Positions 52,320 through 58,416 of a stretch of 58,416 nucleotides of DNA are shown one piece after another. The notes below the pieces were generated by a model. It saw nothing but the letters and a program-made list of their open reading frames with translations. It searched no databases and had not been told where the DNA came from. How positions within the stretch are numbered: the stretch's first letter is position 1; each line of letters opens with the position of its first letter. A program made the translations under genes and the position numbers. Source of the stretch: Paludibacteraceae bacterium (GTDB lineage: Bacteria > Bacteroidota > Bacteroidia > Bacteroidales > Paludibacteraceae); assembly GCA_024399495.1 (NCBI GenBank), contig JAKSNY010000015.1, forward strand, positions 1 to 58,416, read 5' to 3'.

Positions 52320-53054
52320 ATGAGGAATCGTATCTATGAAATAATAAGTCCAAACGGACATACTGTGTATAGTAAAATATATGATTGGTTTATGCTTGTT
52401 TGTATCTTGTTAAGCATAGGACCATTGGCATTTAGAACTGAATATCCGTTGTTTGATATCTTTGATAAGATTGCTGTAACAGTATTTATTATTGATTATA
52501 TATTACGTTGGATCACGGCTGATTTTGAATTATCAACAAAAAAACGTTGGCAAGCTTTTGCACTCTATCCTTTAACTCCATTTGCCATTATTGATTTGTT
52601 GTCAATTTTACCTTCTTTTGCAGTAGGTCAAAAAGCATTGAAACTATTCCGTATTGCAAGATTGGTGAAGATATTGAGAGTTTTCAAATTTATCCGTTAT
52701 TCAAAACAGATGCAAATCTTAATAAAGGTGCTAAGAAAGGAAAAACAAATCTTATTTACTGTCTTCTTGATAGCGGTGTTTTATATTTTTATTACGGCAC
52801 TTATTATGTTTAATGTTGAAGAGTCTGCTATGTTTGATGATTTTTTTGATGCTTTATATTGGGCGACAACTACATTGACCACAGTTGGATATGGTGATAT
52901 ATACCCATCATCAGATATTGGAAGAATTATAAGCATGATTTCCGCATTGTTGGGTGTTGCTGTAATTGCATTACCATCTGGAGTAATAACTGCAAGTTAT
53001 CTTGAAGAACTAAGAGAACAGAAAAAGAAGGATACTACAAATGAGAAAAATTGA
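52320..53054 (+). CDS. voltage-gated-type potassium channel
   Basis: This 244-residue ion-transport protein has six predicted TM helices, an S4-like segment rich in Arg/Lys (LKLFRIARLVKILRVFKFIRY) and the K+ selectivity filter TTLTTVGYGD. It conducts K+ across the inner membrane. The C-terminus is a short charged helix (EELREQKKKD). It overlaps the following nuclease gene by 14 bp, so the two share a transcript. Confidence 0.9.
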   Translation: MRNRIYEIISPNGHTVYSKIYDWFMLVCILLSIGPLAFRTEYPLFDIFDKIAVTVFIIDYILRWITADFELSTKKRWQAFALYPLTPFAIIDLLSILPSFAVGQKALKLFRIARLVKILRVFKFIRYSKQMQILIKVLRKEKQILFTVFLIAVFYIFITALIMFNVEESAMFDDFFDALYWATTTLTTVGYGDIYPSSDIGRIISMISALLGVAVIALPSGVITASYLEELREQKKKDTTNEKN

Positions 53055-53577
53055 GTTTATACTATATAGCATTATGCTATTTATTATTACTTCTTGTGTA
53101 AGTACTGAAGCCCAGCGTTTTGCCAAAGACGGAACGCAGATAGATTATGATGTATATGTGGTTAAGATAATAGACGGCGATACATTTGATGGTCTGTATA
53201 AGTCAGATAATCAGGTGTATAGGTACAGACTCCAAGGTGTTGATGCCCCTGAAAAGGGTCAGCCGTATGGGAAGAAGGCAAAGCAGTATTTGGCTGAATT
53301 GATATTCAATAAGAACATTGGTATAGTTGAAATCAATGAGGATGCATACGGCAGATATGTGGCTAAGATATATGATGAGGAGGGTAACGATTTGTGTGCA
53401 GAGATGATACGTGCCGGTATGGCTCACCATTTCCGTAGATATGATGACTCTAAATACTATGAGCAGTTGGAAATTGAGGCAAGAGAGAATAGGGTAGGGC
53501 TATGGAATTACCACGATGTAATAGAACCACGCATCTGGCGTAAAATGAGTAAGGCAGAAAGGGATTTGCACAGATAA
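53041..53577 (+). CDS. thermonuclease family lipoprotein
   Basis: This 178-residue protein has a lipobox-like ITSC (Cys19) after the signal, so it is membrane-anchored on the periplasmic side. The staphylococcal-nuclease fold is clear: VVKIIDGDTFDGLY, RLQGVDAPEKGQPYGKKAKQYL (catalytic Arg and Glu), NEDAYGRYVAKIY (second catalytic Arg) and MIRAGMAHHFRRY. Predicted Ca2+-dependent nuclease. Confidence 0.88.
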   Translation: MRKIEFILYSIMLFIITSCVSTEAQRFAKDGTQIDYDVYVVKIIDGDTFDGLYKSDNQVYRYRLQGVDAPEKGQPYGKKAKQYLAELIFNKNIGIVEINEDAYGRYVAKIYDEEGNDLCAEMIRAGMAHHFRRYDDSKYYEQLEIEARENRVGLWNYHDVIEPRIWRKMSKAERDLHR

Positions 53578-53689
53578 CCCCCACAAGTAACCCCACAAGT
53601 AACGTTTGTAGAAATAACGGAGGAAGGTTATAGCCAAGAAAAAGATAGTAATTTTTATTGAAAAAGTAGCAATTTATAATAAAAAACCT

Positions 53690-53729
53690 TATATTTGCAA
53701 ATCTAAAATCAAATTTACGATTTGCAAAT
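53690..53729 (+). promoter_or_regulatory. -7 box and operator-like inverted repeat before the ATPase gene
   Basis: TATATTTG (53690-53697) overlaps the left arm of an 11-bp inverted repeat (53693-53703 with 53719-53729) whose right arm ends directly at the start codon. Each arm contains the palindrome ATTTGCAAAT. Likely repressor site or translation-blocking hairpin. Confidence 0.6.
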
Positions 53730-54890
53730 ATGGATAAATTGTTAAATAGAACTGCCTCAGAATCAGTTGTTAAGTATTTAAGCATTTTCCCTGCTGTTGC
53801 CATATTGGGTTCCAGACAGTGCGGAAAATCCACTCTTGTTCAAATGCTAAGTTCTCAACTGCATAATTTTTTATACGTTGATTTGCAGGAGAGAATCAGT
53901 ATGCAGATGCTCTCTGAGCCAGAATTGTTTTTCTCTAACAATAGGGATAAGACTATATGTTTGGATGAGGTGCAATTACTTCCTGAATTATTTAGTTTTC
54001 TTAGGTCAGAAATTGACAGAGATAGAAAACCAGGCAGATTTATATTGCTTGGCTCTGCTTCAGAAAAATTATTGCAGCATACATCGGAAACATTGGCAGG
54101 TAGAATAGGACTCATAGACCTTACTCCATTTACAGTATCGGAGGTTAGACCGTACGATGGTTACTCTATAGAAAAATATTGGTTTAGAGGTGGATACCCC
54201 AATAGTTACCTTGCTGCTGATGATGAGGCAAGTTGCCTGTGGCGAGAGAATTTTATAAGAACTTACATTCAGCGTGATATACCTCAACTGGAGTTTAATG
54301 TAGCCGCACCTAAAATGATGAGGCTTCTGACTATGCTTGCCGGTGAGCATGGAGGAATGTTGAACTATGCTAAGTTAGCATCGGCTATGGATTTGTCTGC
54401 ACCTACTATAAGGCACTATATAGATATTTTAGAACATACATATATAGCAAGAGTCTTACCCCCTTATTATAAAAATACAAAAAAGCGTTTGGTAAAAACA
54501 CCACGTTTTTACATTAGAGATTCAGGATTATTGCATCAAATACTAAATATATCAAACTATAATCATTTACTTGCCAATTCCATATTGGGCTTATCGTGGG
54601 AGGGTTTGGTTATAGAGAATGTATGTTCTGTAGCCAATGATGCCGTAGCATCATTCTATAGAAGTGCTACAGGAGTAGAAGAGATGGATTTGGTGCTTGA
54701 ATACCCCGATAAGTTAATTGGTATAGAGTGCAAGGCAAGTGCATCGCCACAGGTTACAGAAGGCTTTTGGAAGGCAATAGATACTTTGCAACCTACTTAC
54801 ACATACATAGTTGCACCAATTACCAAAGGCTATAAGTTAAGAGATAACGTTGAGGTTATTGGTCTCCCTGAATTACAAAAGATTCTATAA
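53730..54890 (+). CDS. ATPase with DUF4143 domain
   Basis: This 386-residue protein has Walker A GSRQCGKST at 27-35, Walker B KTICLDEVQLLPEL, sensor LLGSASEKLL and a C-terminal DUF4143 domain (YFRGGYPNSYLA-like WFRGGYPNSYL, WEGLVIENV, EYPDKLIGIECKAS). Such AAA_14/DUF4143 proteins are numerous in Bacteroidales; the restriction-nuclease-like C-terminus (E-x-K in IECKAS) suggests DNA binding. Biological role unknown. An inverted repeat abuts its start. Confidence 0.88.
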   Translation: MDKLLNRTASESVVKYLSIFPAVAILGSRQCGKSTLVQMLSSQLHNFLYVDLQERISMQMLSEPELFFSNNRDKTICLDEVQLLPELFSFLRSEIDRDRKPGRFILLGSASEKLLQHTSETLAGRIGLIDLTPFTVSEVRPYDGYSIEKYWFRGGYPNSYLAADDEASCLWRENFIRTYIQRDIPQLEFNVAAPKMMRLLTMLAGEHGGMLNYAKLASAMDLSAPTIRHYIDILEHTYIARVLPPYYKNTKKRLVKTPRFYIRDSGLLHQILNISNYNHLLANSILGLSWEGLVIENVCSVANDAVASFYRSATGVEEMDLVLEYPDKLIGIECKASASPQVTEGFWKAIDTLQPTYTYIVAPITKGYKLRDNVEVIGLPELQKIL

Positions 54891-54903
54891 AAAGGTATCT
54901 TTG

Positions 54904-56619
54904 TTATTCAGTCTTAACAATGCTCTCCGCTTTGGCAAGTGCCACGTCTATGTGGGGACAGATGAATTCCTCTGGCAGGGTGTCAAAGAATCCTGCCTTT
55001 TGTAGTGTGTGCCGTACATTATCATTGACACCTGAAAGTACTACCTGTATGCCTTCGCTCTTAGATTGCTTGCAAAGGGTTTCAAGGTTGTGCAAACCTG
55101 TTGAGTCTATAAAAGGCACTTTACGCATACGTATAATACGCACTTTAGGTGCATCGGCAAAGTGTTGCATAAGTTCGTCAAACTTATTGGCTATACCAAA
55201 GAAATATGGACCGTCTATCTCATAAACCTCTGTATGCTCCGGAATATGAAGTTTCTCATCGTGTGAGTCAAAGTCTGCATCTATGTTAGGGTCAATCTCT
55301 CCGTGGAATGTCTTAATGGAGGCGGCTTCACTTGTACGGCGTAAAAATAGTATTACGGCAAGCATAAGCCCTATCTCTATGGCAATGGTTAGGTCAAATA
55401 CTACGGTAAGTATAAATGTTGTAATCAGTACCGCAAAATCTGATTTGGGATTTTTTGCAAGAGATACAAATGTACGCCAGCCACTCATATTGTAAGATAC
55501 CATTATAAGCACAGCGGCAAGGCACGGCATTGGAATCATACCCACAAGATTACCCATAAACAGAAGTACCAATACAAGAACAAGTGCGTGTATGACACCG
55601 GCAACGGGGGTGCGTCCGCCATTATTTATGTTTGTCATGGTACGTGCTATGGCACCTGTGGCTGGAATGCCGCCAAAGAATGGGGTGCAGATGTTTGCAA
55701 TGCCCTGACCAACCAACTCTGCGTTAGAATCGTGTTTGCCGCCAACAATACCGTCTGCCACTATGGCTGATAATAGAGACTCGATGGCTCCAAGCATGGC
55801 AATAGTGAATGCCGCAGGAAACAGATTTTGAATAAGAGAGACGGCTGTTTCTCCATTTTGCATTTCAAGTGATGGTACTGTTGGTGCAGGTATGCCGTTA
55901 GGTAAGGCGTAAAGGTCACTTATTGTAGTAATGCTTTTAGCCCCTTCCCATACACCATACTCTTTAAGCAGCCATACTGCAATGGTTGAAATTATTATTG
56001 CAACAAGTGAACCAGGTACTTTCTTGGTTATTTTAGGTGAGAATATTATTATCAGAAGACTGAACATTGCCACCCCAAATGTCCACCAATCAATAGATGC
56101 GTATGAGTTTGCATAGCATATCCATTTGTGAATGAAATCGGCAGGAATTTCTTTTATCCCGAATCCAAAGAAATCGTTTATTTGGGTAGAGAAAATGGTA
56201 AGGGCTATACCGCCTGTAAAACCTACTACAACAGGGTAGGGTACAAATTTAATTACGTTTCCAAGTTTGCATAACCCCATTATTACAAGTAAGATACCTG
56301 CCATAATGGTGGCAATCATAAGCCCTGTAATGCCATGTTGCTGAATTATTCCGTATATAATTACTATAAAAGCACCAGTAGGTCCTCCAATTTGAACTTT
56401 TGTGCCTCCTAATACAGATATTATCAATCCTGCTATAATGGCGGTTATAAGACCTTCTGTAGGGCCCACACCCGATGCTATACCAAAAGCAATGGCAAGA
56501 GGTATGGCTACAATGCCGACAATAATGCCAGCCATTAAATCAGTTGAAAACTGCTTTTTGTTGTATCCCTTCAAAAACCTTAAAAAGGCTGGAGTGGGGA
56601 ATGTGTATTTGTTATCCAT
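54904..56619 (-). CDS. SulP family anion transporter with STAS domain
   Basis: Starting at ATG 56619 gives 571 residues and avoids overlap with trxB. The SLC26/SulP membrane part shows DLMAGIIVGIVAIPLAIAFGIASGVGPTEGL and later AIVADGIVGGKHDSNAELVGQGIANI. A cytoplasmic STAS domain (about 440-560) carries VRIIRMRKVPFIDSTGLHNLETL. Substrate could be sulfate, bicarbonate or another anion. Converges on the ATPase gene with 13 bp between stops. Confidence 0.92.
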   Translation of the reverse strand: MDNKYTFPTPAFLRFLKGYNKKQFSTDLMAGIIVGIVAIPLAIAFGIASGVGPTEGLITAIIAGLIISVLGGTKVQIGGPTGAFIVIIYGIIQQHGITGLMIATIMAGILLVIMGLCKLGNVIKFVPYPVVVGFTGGIALTIFSTQINDFFGFGIKEIPADFIHKWICYANSYASIDWWTFGVAMFSLLIIIFSPKITKKVPGSLVAIIISTIAVWLLKEYGVWEGAKSITTISDLYALPNGIPAPTVPSLEMQNGETAVSLIQNLFPAAFTIAMLGAIESLLSAIVADGIVGGKHDSNAELVGQGIANICTPFFGGIPATGAIARTMTNINNGGRTPVAGVIHALVLVLVLLFMGNLVGMIPMPCLAAVLIMVSYNMSGWRTFVSLAKNPKSDFAVLITTFILTVVFDLTIAIEIGLMLAVILFLRRTSEAASIKTFHGEIDPNIDADFDSHDEKLHIPEHTEVYEIDGPYFFGIANKFDELMQHFADAPKVRIIRMRKVPFIDSTGLHNLETLCKQSKSEGIQVVLSGVNDNVRHTLQKAGFFDTLPEEFICPHIDVALAKAESIVKTE

Positions 56620-56620
56620 A

Positions 56621-57559
56621 TTAAATTCCTTTATCACGCAGGTATCGTTCCGCCTCTATGGCGGCTTTGCAGCCGGTGCCGGCTGAGGTTATGGCTTGAC
56701 GGTATGTTGGGTCTGCCACATCGCCTGCGGCATAAATACCTTCAATGTTTGTCTGCTGGCTTTTGCCTTGCGTAAGAATGTAGCCAGCGGCATCTGTCTC
56801 TATATATGGTTTAAATACCTCTGAATTAGGCTGATGGCCTATGCCAAGGAAGAAACCGTCTATATCTATGTGTATTTGCTCCTCTTTATCTGTGCCTTTG
56901 AATTTTACAAGATTTGCACCCTCTACCACGCCATCGCCTGTAAGTCCAAGTGTCTGATGCTCAAACAGTACCTCTATGTTTTCTGCATCAAAAACACGCT
57001 GTTGCATTACCTGTGAGGCACGCAGAACATTACGTCGTACTATCAGATACACTTTTTTACAGAGCGATGCCAAATATAGAGCCTCCTCACATGCTGTATC
57101 GCCGCCACCAACAACGGCAACAGTTTTTTTACGATAGAAAAATCCGTCACATGTGGCACACGCCGATACTCCGTTGCCCGCGTATTTCTGTTCATCTGCA
57201 ATGCCAAGATACTTGGCTGAGGCTCCTGTGGCAATGATTACTGTGTGTGCAAGAACCTCGTTTGCATCATCTATGGTTACGCTGAACGGACGCTTTGAAA
57301 AATCAACTTTAGTGGCAATGCCCCAATTTATCTCTGCTCCAAAACGGGCTGCCTGCTTGTGCAGGTCTTCCATCATCTCTGTGCCTGTGGTTCCGTTTGG
57401 GTAACCTGGAAAGTTCTCTATCTCTGTGGTTTGTGTAAGCTGACCGCCTGGTTGCATACCTTCATATACAACTGGTGAAAGACCTGCCCTTGAGGCATAT
57501 ATGGCGGCTGTAAGTCCTGCAGGACCGGAGCCGATGATAAGACACTTTAGAATATTCAT
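56621..57559 (-). CDS. trxB: thioredoxin-disulfide reductase
   Basis: TrxB passes electrons from NADPH via FAD to thioredoxin. The 312-residue protein has the FAD site GSGPAGLTAAIYASRAG (10-26), the redox motif CATC at 134-137, the NADPH site VVGGGDTACEEA and GIYAAGDVAD near the C-terminus. Full length. It may be co-transcribed with the SulP gene, one base away. Confidence 0.96.
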   Translation of the reverse strand: MNILKCLIIGSGPAGLTAAIYASRAGLSPVVYEGMQPGGQLTQTTEIENFPGYPNGTTGTEMMEDLHKQAARFGAEINWGIATKVDFSKRPFSVTIDDANEVLAHTVIIATGASAKYLGIADEQKYAGNGVSACATCDGFFYRKKTVAVVGGGDTACEEALYLASLCKKVYLIVRRNVLRASQVMQQRVFDAENIEVLFEHQTLGLTGDGVVEGANLVKFKGTDKEEQIHIDIDGFFLGIGHQPNSEVFKPYIETDAAGYILTQGKSQQTNIEGIYAAGDVADPTYRQAITSAGTGCKAAIEAERYLRDKGI

Positions 57560-57571
57560 AATTTAAAGAGT

Positions 57572-57603
57572 TTAGGAGTTTAGGAGTTCAGGAGTTCAGG
57601 AGT
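57572..57603. repeat. GAGTTTAG/GAGTTCAG octamer repeat upstream of trxB
   Basis: Four 8-bp units lie 5' of trxB; the same motif in the opposite sense follows the LolA gene stop (about 57612-57662), with a GCCAC/GTGGC hairpin between. It matches the polarity of the other spacer repeats. Confidence 0.65.
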
Positions 57604-57665
57604 ATTCTAACTTCTTTACTCCTTAACTTAGCCACGAAGTGGCGACCAAACTCCTTTACTTTATT

Positions 57666-58331
57666 TTATCTTAAATCAATTATCTGTAATTTCTTATACT
57701 TGTCTGCATTAAATTGGAAAACGGTTTCGTCAAATGTTTTGTTTACCTCTATTTTCTTTAGTTCCAATACATTATCAACACCATTCTTACCAAAGGTCTT
57801 AATTGTGGTAGGGGTGTTGGTAGAGAGGTCTATTGTAAGTGTTATCATAGAGGTCTCTGATTTGCGGTCCTCAGGATACATATTTATAGATACAAGGTTA
57901 CGGTTTGCAGAGTCATATTGAGGCTCGGAAATCTTGTAACCCTCTTTAAACATGGTCATTATGGCAGTTGGGTCAATGCTTGAGACCTCATCGTCAGAAG
58001 GAGTGCTTATAGTAAGCTCATTAGTCTGCTTGTCATAAACATCAAGTGTTTTGCCATCAAAAATCATTATGGCAAAATTAGTTGTAAGGTTAAACTTATT
58101 ACCCGATGTTTTCAATGTGCCGCTTGCAGTGGATTTCTCACCAGTCTTATTATCAGTGAAACCGATTTTAAGCTCCATCTGCGTTCCTGTGGAATTTTTA
58201 TAGGTGGAACTAATCTTGTTAAGTATTGCAAGCGATTTTGCATTTACAGAACCTTGAGGTTCCCCCAAGGTCTGAGCAAAACAAGTTGCTGCAATGATAA
58301 TGTTTACGAATAATAAAAATATTTTATACAT
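57666..58331 (-). CDS. LolA-like outer membrane lipoprotein carrier protein
   Basis: This 221-residue protein has a Sec signal peptide ending ATCFAQ and a LolA-type fold: AKSLAILNKISSTYKNSTGTQMELKIGF, ASGTLKTSGNKFNLTTNFAIMIFDGKTLDVYDKQTNEL, then SIDPTAIMTMFKEGYK. LolA carries lipoproteins through the periplasm; Bacteroidota have several diverged copies. In-frame end ILEVNKTFDETVFQFNADKY-like VNKTFDETVFQFNADKY supports the call. Confidence 0.82.
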   Translation of the reverse strand: MYKIFLLFVNIIIAATCFAQTLGEPQGSVNAKSLAILNKISSTYKNSTGTQMELKIGFTDNKTGEKSTASGTLKTSGNKFNLTTNFAIMIFDGKTLDVYDKQTNELTISTPSDDEVSSIDPTAIMTMFKEGYKISEPQYDSANRNLVSINMYPEDRKSETSMITLTIDLSTNTPTTIKTFGKNGVDNVLELKKIEVNKTFDETVFQFNADKYKKLQIIDLR

Positions 58332-58396
58332 AATATGTTTTTGTTTAGTAAATAGTTTTATGAAATAATAAGAGTTTATATATACCTATGACAGTG

Positions 58397-58416
58397 CGTC
58401 CGCACCCACGCGGACG
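58397..58416. other. hairpin at window edge
   Basis: CGTCCGC (58397-58403) pairs with GCGGACG (58410-58416) around a 6-nt loop. It may be the terminator of a gene beyond the window; no T-tract is visible before the edge. Confidence 0.4.

Noticed and set aside
40300-53600. Prophage or integrative element
   Set aside because: No integrase, transposase, capsid, portal, relaxase or replication gene is present; low GC and repeats alone are not enough.
53578-53604. 12-bp direct repeat (CCCCACAAGTAA twice)
   Set aside because: Short, two copies, no promoter or gene link; probably chance or slippage.

Overview
The window looks like chromosome of a gut-type Bacteroidales (phylum Bacteroidota). Signs are Bacteroides-type promoters (TTTG, 19-20 bp, TAnnTTTG) in front of at least ten genes, fimbrillin-type lipoproteins, FISUMP-domain surface proteins, a non-ATG infC start, an HpaII-type restriction system and few strong Shine-Dalgarno sites. 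Housekeeping genes are moderately AT-rich. Two stretches, about 30.8-33.2 kb and 40.3-53.6 kb, look clearly more AT-rich by eye and carry accessory genes.

Layout. 0-2.6 kb: end of a fimbrillin/surface-protein locus (a 39-aa peptide and two lipoproteins). 2.7-6.4 kb: thrS, a PepSY-like protein and the translation cluster infC-rpmI-rplT; infC appears to start at ATA. 6.5-12.0 kb: complete RND efflux operon (adaptor, pump, TolC-like channel). 12.1-16.0 kb: leuA, a second isopropylmalate/citramalate synthase and a nucleoside phosphorylase, from a nearly leaderless promoter. 16.0-18.1 kb: repeat-rich gap, then two secreted proteins sharing a duplicated N-terminal module. 18.1-28.1 kb (minus strand): TPR protein, purC, phoH; rfbD, rfbC, rfbA; S4 RNA-binding protein, LTA-synthase-like sulfatase, pth, rplY. 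28.2-30.4 kb: polysaccharide flippase and DJ-1 protein. 30.4-33.5 kb: an HpaII-like restriction-modification pair between tRNA-Ala(GGC) and tRNA-Lys(TTT), flanked by inverted copies of a dispersed repeat. 33.5-38.3 kb: ECF sigma factor and partner membrane protein, DUF5063 protein, 3'-5' exonuclease, rRNA methyltransferase, peptide transporter. 38.3-40.3 kb: a Fic protein bracketed by 46-bp direct repeats. 53.6-58.4 kb: ATPase/DUF4143 protein, SulP transporter, trxB and a LolA-like protein.

The most interesting region is 40.3-51.8 kb. A compact operon encodes a secreted von Willebrand A protein, a lipoprotein with one membrane segment and a cytoplasmic tail, a 926-residue tubulin/FtsZ-like GTPase, a 1183-residue membrane protein with an intact papain-like protease domain, a small lipoprotein and, further on, a TerB-like protein. 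The N-terminus of the protease protein appears to be a degenerate tubulin-like domain that lost its GTP-binding loop. The layout suggests a machine spanning the inner membrane: periplasmic vWA sensor, membrane coupler, cytoplasmic filament and tethered protease. Its function is unknown to me; defence or envelope stress are possible roles.

A structured RNA of about 200-280 nt occurs twice: once upstream of a Pmp3-like gene, with an intact intrinsic terminator, and once directly upstream of the vWA operon, with that terminator decayed. Pairing is preserved between the copies, including one compensatory base-pair change, so this is a good candidate for an undescribed leader RNA or small RNA. At least three families of short intergenic repeats also sit at gene ends with a consistent polarity.
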